Part shown: piece by piece, positions 17,481 to 27,095 of the stretch | Numbering within the stretch: the first letter of the stretch is position 1 | Layout of the letters: each line of letters begins with the position of its first letter | Source: CAVSRC01 sp963798195 | GTDB taxonomy: Bacteria > Pseudomonadota > Alphaproteobacteria > Rhizobiales > Kaistiaceae | Direction: 5' to 3' | Assembly: GCA_963798195.1 (NCBI GenBank) | Contig: CAWCSF010000010.1 | Span: 1,798,001-1,862,000, forward strand | DNA length: 64,000 nt | Program-made: the position numbers and the translations under genes | Notes under the pieces: model-generated | What the model was told of the DNA's origin: nothing | Database searches by the model: none | Seen by the model: only the letters and a program-made list of their open reading frames with translations

Positions 17481-19598
17481 CTACGGCTTGTCGATGAGCA
17501 GCAACCCGTCGACGGCGACGACGCCGTCCGCATTCCAGATAACCGGGTTGATCTCCAGCGTGAAGCTCTCCCAAGGCGCCACAGCGGCAAGCTGAGCAAT
17601 GTCCGCGACAAACGCTGCCAGCGGCGCGATCGGAGCCTTGCCGGCGGTCCGCATGATCCTGAGTTGTCCAAGCAAACCGCTGGCCGCATCTGTGTCTAGC
17701 GGCGCGCGCGCCAGCGCAACATCGTCGATGACTTCGGTCATGCCCCCGCCAGCGCCGACCGAGACCATGACACCGAAGATCGGATCACGGAACGCGGAGA
17801 CTAGTATCTCGACGCCTGGCGCCGCCATCTTTTGCAGATAGACGCCGTCGAGGGTGACACCGGCATCGCGGCCACGCCGGTCGAGCGTCTCGTACACGGA
17901 GCGCGCCTCGGACGCAGTCTGCACGCCCAACGCGACCAAGCCGAGCTTTGCGCGATGCGTCACCTTGGGGCTGATGCCCTTCATCACCAGGGGAAACCCG
18001 ATGCGGGCAGCGACCGCCTCGGCTTCGCCGGCATTGGCCGCCAGTTCACCGGCGGCTATCGGCAAGCCCGCGGCCCGGAGAATGCGGTGGCATTCGTGCT
18101 CGGAGATAACCGCGTTCCCCGATACGCTGCCGGTATGTTTCGACCAATCGAACGACTTTGACTGGGCCGGCACCTTGCGGACCGGCCGGTCGCGATCGCG
18201 CCGGTATTTTGCTGCCTTGCCGATGGCGTTTACGGCATGCGCGTACTCCATGAACACGTGGAAGCCGTCAGCACGGGCTTTCTCGGCCATGCCGCTCGGC
18301 CCCAGCGGCCAAGCCAGGACGACGGCTTTGCTGGTCCGGTCGCGGAACTCCCGGATGATGTCGGCGAGCTCGGCGGCATGACGCCCCTGCGGCCCGCACT
18401 GGAAGAAGATCGTGTCGATCGCATCGTCGGCTGCGATCACGTCCAACGCCTCCGGCAGCTTCTCCAACCAGTTCATCTGGTTGTAGGTCATTGGCGTCAT
18501 GTCGAACGGATTTCCCGTCGACGCGATCGGCGTCACCAGTGATTTCAGTCTTTCGCGCGACGCGTCGGAAAGTGGCGGCGTGGTCAGGCCCGCGCGGGCG
18601 CATTGGTCGGCGGCGAGGACGCCGAATCCGCCACCGAAGGTGATCGGCGCAACCCCCGGCCCCGCAGGCAGCTTGTCTCCGCTGACACTGCTCAGATAGA
18701 GCGTGACGTAGAGCAGTTCCTCGACCGAGTGGACTTGAACGACGGCCTGCTCAGCGAGGATCGCGTCCCACACCCTGCCCTCGCCCGCGAGCGCCCCGGT
18801 ATGGGCCGCGGCCGCGCGTGCGCTGGCAGCGCTAACGCCGCCTTTGATCATCACCACCGGCTTGCCGGCCAGCCGCGCCTTCTCCAGCGCCGCCACGAAC
18901 TTCGCGCCGTCGCGAATGCCTTCGACGTAGACGGCGATGACTGTTGTCCCCTCGTCCTCCGCGAACGCCGCAATGAAATCCGATGTCGAGAGCACTGCCT
19001 CGTTGCCGGTGCTGACCATGTAGCGGAAGCCGATGCCAACTCGCTGCGCCAGCGCCTGACAGGACGAGATCAGTCCGCCGCTCTGGCCGACGGCGGCAAT
19101 GCCGCCGGTCAGGAGTCGCTCCGACTCGATCAGGAACGATGCAAAGGTCGCCGTCATAGGCAGGGCCGTATTCATGGCGCCGAGGCAGTTTGGCCCGAGC
19201 AGGCGAAAACCCGTCTCCATGCACAGCGCCACAAGCGCGTTCTGGCGCGCGACGCCGGTAGCATCGCCTTCCCCGAAGCCGGCGGCCCACACGACGCCGA
19301 ACATCGTGCCGGCGGCCACGCATTCCCGGATTACCCCGCCGACGCGATCCTCGCCCACGGCAATGATGGCGAGGTCGGCCGATTCCGGGAGGTCGCCCAG
19401 CGTCTTGTAACAGGGCAGACCCGCGACCGTTTCGCGGCCGGGATTGACCGGGTAGATGCCACCGGGAAATCCAAACCGCTTCAGAAATCCGACGGCAGTG
19501 CCGCCCAGATTTCCAGGCGTGTCGGACGCCCCGATGATCGCGACCGAGCGCGGCGAGAGCAGCGGACGGACGTCCTCGAACGCAAAGGTATCAGCCAT
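17481..19598 (-). CDS. ADP-forming-type acyl-CoA synthetase (acetate-CoA ligase family), paralogue 2
   Basis: 705 residues with the same domain order as the synthetase at 4663-6786: CoA-binding domain (about 10-135, IIGASDTPGNLGG), ligase-CoA domains, and C-terminal ATP-grasp (about 485-700). His266 in AAAHTGALAGEG is the expected phosphohistidine. It activates a free acid to its CoA ester. It follows the crotonase 3 gene on the same strand but is separated from it by a hairpin. The ribosome-binding site is weak. Confidence 0.9.
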   Translation of the reverse strand: MADTFAFEDVRPLLSPRSVAIIGASDTPGNLGGTAVGFLKRFGFPGGIYPVNPGRETVAGLPCYKTLGDLPESADLAIIAVGEDRVGGVIRECVAAGTMFGVVWAAGFGEGDATGVARQNALVALCMETGFRLLGPNCLGAMNTALPMTATFASFLIESERLLTGGIAAVGQSGGLISSCQALAQRVGIGFRYMVSTGNEAVLSTSDFIAAFAEDEGTTVIAVYVEGIRDGAKFVAALEKARLAGKPVVMIKGGVSAASARAAAAHTGALAGEGRVWDAILAEQAVVQVHSVEELLYVTLYLSSVSGDKLPAGPGVAPITFGGGFGVLAADQCARAGLTTPPLSDASRERLKSLVTPIASTGNPFDMTPMTYNQMNWLEKLPEALDVIAADDAIDTIFFQCGPQGRHAAELADIIREFRDRTSKAVVLAWPLGPSGMAEKARADGFHVFMEYAHAVNAIGKAAKYRRDRDRPVRKVPAQSKSFDWSKHTGSVSGNAVISEHECHRILRAAGLPIAAGELAANAGEAEAVAARIGFPLVMKGISPKVTHRAKLGLVALGVQTASEARSVYETLDRRGRDAGVTLDGVYLQKMAAPGVEILVSAFRDPIFGVMVSVGAGGGMTEVIDDVALARAPLDTDAASGLLGQLRIMRTAGKAPIAPLAAFVADIAQLAAVAPWESFTLEINPVIWNADGVVAVDGLLLIDKP

Positions 19599-19628
19599 GG
19601 GAGACAGTGCCGGGAGATATGAGGGGTC

Positions 19629-19684
19629 AAGAAACGACGGCGGCGACGACTGGGTCGACTCCAGCCATCGCCGCCGTTTTTAAC
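19629..19684 (-). terminator. Hairpin downstream of crotonase 3
   Basis: An imperfect GC-rich stem (ACGGCGGCGA to TCGCCGCCGT) followed on the minus strand by TTCTTG. It could partly uncouple the synthetase from the crotonase gene. Confidence 0.55.
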
Positions 19685-19700
19685 GCCGAACGCTGGGAGG

Positions 19701-20498
19701 TCACGTATCGGCGTATTTGGGATCCCGCTTCTCAAGGAACGACTTGATGCCCTCTTTCGAGTCCGGCATCGACGTCATGTGGGCGCTGATCGGCACCGTC
19801 ATGCTGTAGGCAGACTGCCACGGCATGGTCTCGGCCAGGTTCATCGTGGTCTTGTTGAACTTCAGCGCGGGCAGGCTCTTCTTCGCGATGAGCCGAGCAA
19901 CTTCCATCGCCTTCGGCATCACGTCCTTTTTCGGCACTACATAGTTGAAGATGCCGAATTCCTTGAGCTCCATCGCCGTGAAACGACGGCCGGTCAGCAC
20001 CATTTCGCGAACCTTGCCCATAGGCATGTTGATACGCGTGAAGAAGCTGCCGCCGGCGGCCATGACGCCGCGGTCGATCTCGGGAACAGCGAAGAATGCC
20101 TCTTCCGAAGCGATGCGCATGTCGCAGAAGGTCGACATGACGAAGCCCACACCGATCGCATGCATGTTCAGCGCGGCGATGGTCGGCCGGTTCATGTTGT
20201 AGAGGCGCGGCAGGCAGTCCTCGACCATGCGATAGCGCTCGATGCGCGAGTCGAAGCCCAGCGGCAGGAAGTCGTTGAGATCGGCGCCACCGCACCAGGC
20301 GCGTGAGTCCGGCGGCGATGTGAGGATGACGACACGATGCTTGTCGTCGGATTCAATGATGTCGGCAAGGACCTTGAGTTCCGGATAGACCTCAAAGGAC
20401 ATCGCGTTGACCGGCGGCCGGTTAAACGTGACGACGGTGACCCCATCCTCATCGGTCTTCAACGTGAAAAACTTCAGTTTCTTCTCACTCACGGACAT
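19701..20498 (-). CDS. Crotonase-fold protein 3 (enoyl-CoA hydratase/isomerase family)
   Basis: 265 residues from ATG 20498 with AGAGGAA upstream. The protein has NRPPVNAMSFEVYPEL and the oxyanion-hole-type WCGGADLNDF stretch. In NMHAIGVGFVMSTFCD the first catalytic glutamate is missing, while Glu140 of PEIDRG is kept, as in the two other stand-alone crotonases of this window. It sits upstream of the second acyl-CoA synthetase and behind an operator-like palindrome at 20577. Substrate unknown. Confidence 0.87.
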   Translation of the reverse strand: MSVSEKKLKFFTLKTDEDGVTVVTFNRPPVNAMSFEVYPELKVLADIIESDDKHRVVILTSPPDSRAWCGGADLNDFLPLGFDSRIERYRMVEDCLPRLYNMNRPTIAALNMHAIGVGFVMSTFCDMRIASEEAFFAVPEIDRGVMAAGGSFFTRINMPMGKVREMVLTGRRFTAMELKEFGIFNYVVPKKDVMPKAMEVARLIAKKSLPALKFNKTTMNLAETMPWQSAYSMTVPISAHMTSMPDSKEGIKSFLEKRDPKYADT

Positions 20499-20576
20499 TT
20501 CCTCTCGCTTTTTCAGGCAGGCCGAAGCGGCCCCTCACTTCACACAACCGGTCGGCCCTAGCCGGAACACAGGTTT

Positions 20577-20590
20577 TTGAATGCTTTCAA
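20577..20590. promoter_or_regulatory. LacI-type operator, site 8 (crotonase 3)
   Basis: TTGAATGCTTTCAA matches 11 of 14 consensus positions and lies 79 bp upstream of the crotonase 3 start. Confidence 0.55.
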
Positions 20591-20640
20591 CAAAATAGTA
20601 GGCGGAACATTGCAAGGGTGCAAGCAGTCTCCGCTTCTGG

Positions 20641-21414
20641 CTACGAACGCTGCTCTAAAAACGCTAGAACCCGTTGCCGATAGGCAGCATCGCCGACCGC
20701 GCGCATGTGATCTCGGTCCACGATTTCGTACAGGTCGGCGCCCGGCAGATGCACTGCCAGTTCGGAAATCGGCCCGGCTATGGTGTCGTTCGTTCCGATC
20801 GCTACGAGGATTGGCATCGACAGCCCCCGAAGCGCGTGCGCGTCCACAGCTTCGCGCGGCGAGCGCATGCAGGCGGCTAGGGCGCGAAGATCGCCCCGCG
20901 TGCGTTCGGCGAACTGTCGGAACATGCGCCCCTTCTCGTCCTCCACAGTTTCCACGCTGTCGGCTTCCAGTGCGTCCGCCACCGCATGGGCGGGCGGCAT
21001 GCCCTCAACCAGGCTTTTGCCCATTCCACCAAGGATCAGGGACCGGACCCGCTCGGGATAGCGGACCGCAATCAGCGCCGCGATGCGGGAGCCCATGGAG
21101 TACCCCATGATGTCAGCCCGTTGGATGCCGAGGTGATCGAGCAGCCGCCGGGCATCTTCCGCCACCTCCGGCATCCGATAGCCGGCGGGGTCGTAAAGCT
21201 TGGCGCTCTCGCCATGACCTCGATTGTCGATCGCGATCACGCGACGGCCCGTTTTGGCCAATTCCTCGGCCCAGCCCGACTTCACCCAGTTGATGAGAGC
21301 AGTGGTGCCGAAGCCATGGATGAGGAGGATCGGGTCGCCAGCGCCGATATCGGTAAACGCGATATCCACGCCGTCGGAATCGAAATGCTGCATGGGGAGA
21401 GGATTGGAAGACAC
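20641..21414 (-). CDS. Alpha/beta-hydrolase 1
   Basis: 257 residues with the alpha/beta-hydrolase core: LLIHGFGTT (oxyanion region), IAIDNRGHGES, nucleophile elbow GYSMGS with Ser106, a late acid in GTNDTIAGP, and the catalytic His in RDHMRAV. It is a cytoplasmic esterase, lactonase or C-C hydrolase of unknown substrate. The start is taken as GTG 21414; ATG 21393 is possible. An operator-like palindrome lies only 19 bp upstream. Confidence 0.85.
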   Translation of the reverse strand: MSSNPLPMQHFDSDGVDIAFTDIGAGDPILLIHGFGTTALINWVKSGWAEELAKTGRRVIAIDNRGHGESAKLYDPAGYRMPEVAEDARRLLDHLGIQRADIMGYSMGSRIAALIAVRYPERVRSLILGGMGKSLVEGMPPAHAVADALEADSVETVEDEKGRMFRQFAERTRGDLRALAACMRSPREAVDAHALRGLSMPILVAIGTNDTIAGPISELAVHLPGADLYEIVDRDHMRAVGDAAYRQRVLAFLEQRS

Positions 21415-21432
21415 CTTGACTTGCCCCGCTAT

Positions 21433-21446
21433 ATGAACCGTTTCAT
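21433..21446. promoter_or_regulatory. LacI-type operator, site 9 (hydrolase / EamA)
   Basis: ATGAACCGTTTCAT matches 11 of 14 consensus positions. It lies between the divergent hydrolase and EamA-family transporter genes. Confidence 0.5.
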
Positions 21447-21518
21447 GTTTACAAGGATGCCCCGGCGAGCGGCACCTTTGCGGCCACTCGCCACGACATT
21501 GCGCTAGTCTGGACCTTC

Positions 21519-22481
21519 ATGACCGCCGTCGAATCCGACCTGCCGCGCACCGCCATGCGGGACAATCTGCGTGGCATCCTGGCCATGATGGCCGCCATGT
21601 TCGCTCTGACCATGAACTTCGCATTCGTGAAGCTGGCGGGCAGTTCCCTGCCTGTCGGTGAGGTCATCTTCCTGCGGGGGTTGATCGCAGCGCTCATCAT
21701 CTCGACGGTGATCGTTGCAACCGGCGCGCATCGCCGCTTCCGCGAAGCGCTGCACCCAACCGTCTTTCTGCGGACCTTCTTCGAGAGCGCCGCCGCCGTA
21801 TGCTTCGTGGTCGCCCTGATGCAGACATCGATCGGCAATGCCACGATCATCCTGCAGGCTATGCCGCTCGTGATTACGGCCGGCGCAGCCATCTGGCTTG
21901 GTGAAAAAGTCCATTGGCGGCGCTGGGCGGCCATTGTGGCTGGCTTGATCGGGGTCGTCATCGTCATCCGGCCCGGCCTTGCGTCATTCCAATGGGCTTC
22001 GCTTCTCCTGGTCGGCTCGGTCCTCATGAGTTCGCTCCGCGACCTGACGACCCGAAGCATACCCAACGACATCCCGAGCGTGCTGGTGGCCGTAGTTGCG
22101 CTCTCCACCTTGTCGATGGTCGGCCTGTCCTTCTCGCTGTTCGAGACCTGGGTCATGCCGCGCGGCCAGTCCCTGTTGCAGGTAGCCGGTTCCGGCGTTC
22201 TACTCAGCCTCGGTATCTTCTTCGTCGTGCTTTCCATGCGGCGAGGCGAACTCTCGATCATCGCGCCTTTCCGCTATTCGGCCGTGCTCTGGGCGGTCAT
22301 CCTAGGCTACGTGCTGTGGGATGACGCCTTGGACCCGCTGACGATTATCGGCGCTTCGATCATCATCGGCAGCGGCATCTACATTTCCTACCGCGAGCGC
22401 GGCCTGCGCGCGACGGTGCCAACAGGCCGGACCGACGCGGCAGCCGACGTCATTCCGTCGCCTGATCAAGACAGGCGCTGA
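21519..22481 (+). CDS. EamA/DMT-family inner-membrane transporter
   Basis: 320 residues with about ten transmembrane helices and the two-repeat layout of the drug/metabolite transporter superfamily (MMAAMFALTMNFAFVKLAG in the first repeat; ILGYVLWDDALDPLTIIGASIIIGSGIYI at the end of the second). Probably an exporter or permease of small metabolites; the direction and substrate are not inferable. Its 3' end overlaps the convergent FadB-like gene by 32 bp. Confidence 0.88.
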   Translation: MTAVESDLPRTAMRDNLRGILAMMAAMFALTMNFAFVKLAGSSLPVGEVIFLRGLIAALIISTVIVATGAHRRFREALHPTVFLRTFFESAAAVCFVVALMQTSIGNATIILQAMPLVITAGAAIWLGEKVHWRRWAAIVAGLIGVVIVIRPGLASFQWASLLLVGSVLMSSLRDLTTRSIPNDIPSVLVAVVALSTLSMVGLSFSLFETWVMPRGQSLLQVAGSGVLLSLGIFFVVLSMRRGELSIIAPFRYSAVLWAVILGYVLWDDALDPLTIIGASIIIGSGIYISYRERGLRATVPTGRTDAAADVIPSPDQDRR

Positions 22482-24516
22482 TTCCGGGTGCTGCTGTCTT
22501 GCCGAATCCGGAAGCCGCGATCATGGCATCGACTGATTCAAGGAACCCTGCGCGCGGCTGGCGGGCGGCCCAGAACAGCGGCCCGCCTTTCGCCGCCGGA
22601 AAACCGTAGCCGTTGACCATCACCAGATCGATATCGGACGGTCGCTCCGCGACGCCCTCGCCAAGGATCAGGCACGCCTCATTGACGATCGCTGTCATGA
22701 CCCGCGAGACGATTTCGTCCGCCCCGATGCTGCGCCGTGCGGTGCCCGATTCCGCCGAGAGCCGATCGATGAGCGCGTGGACATCGGGATCGGGAACGGG
22801 CGTGCGACCGTCCTCGCCATAGCGATACCAGCCAGCGCCCGTCTTGCGGCCGAAGCGCCCTTGTTCGCAGAGCCGGTCGGCGGCAGGAAAATAGCGCGCA
22901 CGGGGGTCGCGATCGGCGGCGCGGCGCTTGCGCATCTGCCACGAAATATCGAGGCCGGCGAGATCGGAGACGGCATAAGGCCCCATCGCCATGCCGAAGC
23001 CGGTCAGCGCGTCGTCGACGTCTTTCGGGTAGGCGCCCTCCTCCAGCAGGAAGTCGCATTGCTGACGGTAAGCGGCGAGGATGCGGTTGCCGATGAACCC
23101 CTCGCTGGCGCCAGCGGTAACCGGCAGCTTGCCAAGGCGGCGCGCGACGGCAACGAGCGTGGCGATAACGTCGGGCGCGGTGCGCGCTCCGCGCACGACC
23201 TCGATCAACCGCATCACATGTGCGGGACTGAAGAAATGGAAGCCAGCAAAATCCTCCGGCTCAGGCACTGCATGCGCCATCCGATCGATGTCGAGATAGG
23301 ACGTGTTGGAGGCGATAATCGCGCCGGACCGCAGGATACGGCCGAGGTCGCCCAACAACGCCTCCTTGGCGTCCATGTCCTCGACAATCGCCTCGATCAC
23401 GAAGTCGGCGTCGGCCAACTCGTCAAGCTTGCCGACTCTGGCAATGCGCGCGATTGCCGCCTCGACGTCCCCATCCGAAAGCCTCGCGCGCCGCGCCATG
23501 CTGCGGATGGCATCCGCCGCACGCGCAATGCCCTGATCGAGCCGCGAGGCGTCCTGCTCAGCGGCAAGCACATCATAACCGGCAACCGCAAACGTTGCCG
23601 CGATGCCGCTACCCATCAGACCGAGGCCAACGACGCCGACCCGCTTGACGGTCCGCGCCTTGGCGCCCGCGGGGCCGCGCATTGCCTTGCGCTCGGCGAA
23701 GAACAGGTGCCGCAAGGCGGCCGATTCCTCGCCGTTTCTGAGGCCCTGGAAAATCTCCCGCTCGCGCCGCACCGCCTCGGCGAAGGGCACGCTCTCCGCC
23801 ATGCGCACGGCCGCCACTGCCTCTCCCGGCGCAATCATGCCGCGACCGGCGGCCACCGCCTTGGCCGCGGCCGCGTCGATCTCTCCGGGCGCGTCCGCAG
23901 GCACTGTCATCTCCGACAAGCGCCGCTTTCGGGACAGCGAGCGTGCATGGGCAACCGCGGCCTCACGAAGATCCGTCGTGACCACCTTGTCGACCAGACC
24001 CAGCCTTTCCGCTTCGTTTCCAGGCACACGCCGTCCTGACGTGATGATTTCGATCGCCCGCGCGACGCCGGTCAAGCGCGGCATGCGTTGCGTGCCGCCG
24101 GCGCCGGGGATCATTCCGAGCTTCACTTCCGGCAGGCCGACCACAGCGCCCGGAACCGCAACACGGGCATCGCAACCGAGCGCCAGCTCGAAACCGCCAC
24201 CGAGCGCGGCGCCGTGTATGGCCGCCACCACCGGCTTCGGGCACGATTCGACCACGGCGATCACGGCCGGCAGTTGCGGCTCCAGCAGCGGTTTGTCGAA
24301 TTCCTTGATATCCGACCCGGCGATGAACGTGTTGCCTGCGCCGATGAGCACCGCCGCCGAGACCGTTTCATCCGCGGCGACGGAGGCGATTGCATCCAGC
24401 AATCCGCGGCGAACAGCGGTCGAACCGGCATTCACCGGGGGATTGTCGATGACGATGACGGCTACGTCGCCATCCTTTTCGACACGTACGGGTGCGTCCG
24501 GCTGCGGCTGGTCCAA
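22450..24516 (-). CDS. Bifunctional enoyl-CoA hydratase / 3-hydroxyacyl-CoA dehydrogenase (FadB-type)
   Basis: 688 residues. The crotonase domain (about 5-190) keeps both catalytic glutamates, in GAALGGGFELALGCD and LPEVKLGMIPGAGGTQ. The NAD-binding dehydrogenase domain begins at VGVVGLGLMGSGIA (about residue 295), and the catalytic HFFSPAHVMRLIEVV segment and the C-terminal dehydrogenase domain follow. It hydrates enoyl-CoA and oxidises the 3-hydroxyacyl-CoA. I choose TTG 24516 because GGAGGATCTGCC precedes it and no ATG gives the right N-terminus. The gene is followed tail-to-tail by the EamA gene. Confidence 0.9.
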   Translation of the reverse strand: MDQPQPDAPVRVEKDGDVAVIVIDNPPVNAGSTAVRRGLLDAIASVAADETVSAAVLIGAGNTFIAGSDIKEFDKPLLEPQLPAVIAVVESCPKPVVAAIHGAALGGGFELALGCDARVAVPGAVVGLPEVKLGMIPGAGGTQRMPRLTGVARAIEIITSGRRVPGNEAERLGLVDKVVTTDLREAAVAHARSLSRKRRLSEMTVPADAPGEIDAAAAKAVAAGRGMIAPGEAVAAVRMAESVPFAEAVRREREIFQGLRNGEESAALRHLFFAERKAMRGPAGAKARTVKRVGVVGLGLMGSGIAATFAVAGYDVLAAEQDASRLDQGIARAADAIRSMARRARLSDGDVEAAIARIARVGKLDELADADFVIEAIVEDMDAKEALLGDLGRILRSGAIIASNTSYLDIDRMAHAVPEPEDFAGFHFFSPAHVMRLIEVVRGARTAPDVIATLVAVARRLGKLPVTAGASEGFIGNRILAAYRQQCDFLLEEGAYPKDVDDALTGFGMAMGPYAVSDLAGLDISWQMRKRRAADRDPRARYFPAADRLCEQGRFGRKTGAGWYRYGEDGRTPVPDPDVHALIDRLSAESGTARRSIGADEIVSRVMTAIVNEACLILGEGVAERPSDIDLVMVNGYGFPAAKGGPLFWAARQPRAGFLESVDAMIAASGFGKTAAPGISACLDQATE

Positions 24517-24610
24517 GGCAGATCCTCCTCGCCCCTTATAGCCGTGCCCGGCGACACCACCTTTCCGAATTGGAGAAAGCTGCTCTTCCCGGAATGCCCG
24601 GCGGCCGCAT

Positions 24611-25543
24611 TCAGCCGGATTTCGGCTGCATGTCCTTGAACAGATCGACCAGAAAATCGATGAACACGCGCACTTTCGCCGAGACGTGCCGGTTCTGCGG
24701 GTACACCGCATAAACGCCGTTCTCGAATTCGATGTGACTGACCCGGTATTCCGGGCAAAGGCGCACCAGTCTTCCACTGGCGAGCTCATCGCGGACGGCC
24801 CAGTCCGCCATCAAGCCTATCCCGAGGCCGGCAAGGGTAGCCAACAACAGAGCGTGACCGTTGTCGGATTGGTAGTTTCCCTTGACGCGGAGCTCCGTGA
24901 GTACACCGGCCGGGTCGAGGAAACGCCAGGTCGGCGTGCCCATGTTGATGACGTAGGTCAGACAGTTGTGCCGAGCGAGATCCTCCGGACAGGTCACCGG
25001 ACCGAAGCGCTCCAGATAACCCGGCGTGGCGCAGAGAACCCGCTCCGCCGAAGCTAGTTTCCGGCTGATCAGCGACGAGTTAGTCAGACTGCCAATGCGG
25101 ACATCCATATCGAGATTCTGCTCGATCAGGTCGGCAGGAAAATTCGACAGGCGCATGTCGATATCGATGTCGGGATACGCCTCCATGAAGCGGGGAAGCG
25201 CCGGTACGATGTGCAGGATGCCGACCAGCATGCGCGAATGCACGCGCAGCGTCCCGCGCGCCGTGCGTTCCATCTGGGAGACAGCTTCGTGGACGTCGCG
25301 AATGTCGGCGAGAATCTGCTCGACCTTCTCGAAGTAGCGATTGCCCGCATCCGTGAGCGTCAGGTTGCGGCTTGTCCGGTTCAGCAGACGCGCGTCTAGC
25401 GCGTTCTCGAGTGCGTTGATGTGCCGTGACACGGAAGCGGGCGAAAGGCCGAGGTGACGTCCGGCAGCAGAGAAGCTGCCGCGGTGAATCACCTCGACAA
25501 AAAGCTCCATGTCCCGAATTGTGGTCAATTGCCTGCCCTTCAT
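24611..25543 (-). CDS. LysR-family transcriptional regulator 1
   Basis: 310 residues with an N-terminal winged helix-turn-helix (FVEVIHRGSFSAAGRHLGLSPASVSRHINALE, positions about 15-46) and a C-terminal substrate-binding domain. It is a close paralogue of the LysR protein at 37650-38558: both share SPASVSR, GTLRVHSR and the closing segment SH(I/M)EFENGVYAV. It is divergent from the CaiB gene at 25863, the usual layout for a LysR target. Confidence 0.92.
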   Translation of the reverse strand: MKGRQLTTIRDMELFVEVIHRGSFSAAGRHLGLSPASVSRHINALENALDARLLNRTSRNLTLTDAGNRYFEKVEQILADIRDVHEAVSQMERTARGTLRVHSRMLVGILHIVPALPRFMEAYPDIDIDMRLSNFPADLIEQNLDMDVRIGSLTNSSLISRKLASAERVLCATPGYLERFGPVTCPEDLARHNCLTYVINMGTPTWRFLDPAGVLTELRVKGNYQSDNGHALLLATLAGLGIGLMADWAVRDELASGRLVRLCPEYRVSHIEFENGVYAVYPQNRHVSAKVRVFIDFLVDLFKDMQPKSG

Positions 25544-25862
25544 CCCAATTTTGTCTCACTATTCATGAAGTTGCGGGCGGCTGCCAGTGTGTTGCGCGCC
25601 GATTCAGCCGTGTCGCCCGCTGTGGCGGAGCTTCGACATTGGAACGTCATCTATGTCTTTTCGAGGTCTGCACAGGTGCTCCTTGGAGCCTAGGCCTATG
25701 AAGGCCGCCTGCTGAAATCGTTCAATCTGCCGTAACATGCCCGCCTCTCGGCAGGCGCCAATTTCAACCGGCGCATGATATGAAATCCGCAGATTCCATT
25801 GCCATCCGAAGTGTTGTCAGGTGGCGGCCTTTGGCACCACTGACATTCATTGGAATCTGATC
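25544..25862. other. Intergenic region between divergent LysR 1 and CaiB 1
   Basis: No gene seen. It holds a weak operator-like element at 25712-25725 and would carry the LysR binding site, but no clear T-N11-A motif was singled out. Confidence 0.45.
25712..25725. promoter_or_regulatory. Weak LacI-type operator-like element, site 10
   Basis: CTGAAATCGTTCAA matches 10 of 14 consensus positions, upstream of the CaiB gene. The palindrome is imperfect. Confidence 0.35.
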
Positions 25863-27095
25863 ATGTCGCATGCGGTTCTTGAGGGCATTCGTGTCCTCGA
25901 CTTCTCCCGGATATTCGCTGCGCCGGCGGCGACGCAGATGCTTGGCGATCTTGGTGCCGACGTCATCAAGGTCGAAGAACCCGACAGCGGAGACGACACC
26001 CGCATCCTCGGAGTCGACACCACCAAGCCGGTGGACTTTCCGGGCTTCAGCCCATCGTTCCTGGCGCTGAACCGCAACAAACGCAGCGTCGGCGTAAATC
26101 TGCGTAACGATGCTGGACGCGCCGTAGCGCTCAAACTCGCTAGCGCCTGCGATGTCGTCGTTCACAATTTCCGTCCGGGCGTCATGGAGAAATGGGGCCT
26201 GGGTTACGACGCGGTCGCCAAGCACAATCCAAACGTCATCTACTGCGAGTTTTCGGCCTATGGCGATGAAGGTCCGCTTGCCGGCGTAGGCGCCAACGAT
26301 GTCGCCGTGCAGGCGCACTCAGGCTTGATGAGCATCACCGGTCCAACCAATGGGGACCCGGTGCGCAGCGGCACGTCGGTTATTGACCTGACCGGTTCGC
26401 TCGCGATCGTCTCATCGGTCATGGCTGCGCTCTACCACCGCGAGCGCACGGGCGAAGGCCAGAAGATCGAGACGTCGCTGCTGATGAGCTCGGCGCATCT
26501 GATGAGCTACTTCTACACCGAATACTGGATGCATGGTGTCATACGAAAGCCGATGGGGACCGCGAATCATCTGAGTGTGCCGAACCAGACCTTTCCGGCA
26601 AGCGACGGTGCCGTCGTCATCATCGCTTATGCCGACGACATGTGGGCCCGGTGCGTTAAGGCACTTGAAGCCGAGAGTATCGACCGCCCGGAATACCGTA
26701 CTGCGGCGGGACGGCGCCTGCATCGCGACAGGTTGATTGCAGATCTCGGTGGCGTCACGGCCCGCATGACCTGCGCGGATATCCTCGAGCGACTGGGCAA
26801 AGTGCGCGTGGTCGTATCCAAGGTGAATTCGGTCGGCGAGGCGGCGGACCATCCGCAGTTGGCCGCGACCCGCGGCTTCATCGACTTCGACGTCGAAGGC
26901 CGTCACGTGCGCTCTGTCAGCGCGCCGTTCAAGCTGTCCGCAACTCCGACCGCTTACCGCAGGCCACCGCCGCAACTCGGCGGAAACACGGAAGAAGTCC
27001 TGCATGAATTCGGTTTCGGCGAGGCGGACATAGTCGACCTGCGGAAGCAGGGAGCGCTGGGTCTGGTGGAGACGAAGGAAGCACGAACCGCATGA
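25863..27095 (+). CDS. CaiB/BaiF-family CoA-transferase 1
   Basis: 410 residues from ATG 25863 (the frame extends to GTG 25821 without a better signal). The family III signature is clear: LEGIRVLDFSRIFAAPAATQ at the N-terminus, GADVIKVEEP, NRNKRSVGVNL, and a conserved aspartate (Asp146) in GANDVAVQAHSG as catalytic candidate. It transfers CoA between acids, e.g. from a product to an incoming substrate. It overlaps the NUDIX gene as ATGA, indicating an operon CaiB-NUDIX-amidohydrolase. Confidence 0.9.
   Translation: MSHAVLEGIRVLDFSRIFAAPAATQMLGDLGADVIKVEEPDSGDDTRILGVDTTKPVDFPGFSPSFLALNRNKRSVGVNLRNDAGRAVALKLASACDVVVHNFRPGVMEKWGLGYDAVAKHNPNVIYCEFSAYGDEGPLAGVGANDVAVQAHSGLMSITGPTNGDPVRSGTSVIDLTGSLAIVSSVMAALYHRERTGEGQKIETSLLMSSAHLMSYFYTEYWMHGVIRKPMGTANHLSVPNQTFPASDGAVVIIAYADDMWARCVKALEAESIDRPEYRTAAGRRLHRDRLIADLGGVTARMTCADILERLGKVRVVVSKVNSVGEAADHPQLAATRGFIDFDVEGRHVRSVSAPFKLSATPTAYRRPPPQLGGNTEEVLHEFGFGEADIVDLRKQGALGLVETKEARTA

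Noticed and set aside
25660..25680. A second GGTCTGCA-type SECIS-like loop (near 25664)
   Set aside because: It is intergenic, with no in-frame TGA gene upstream at the right spacing and no supporting stem.
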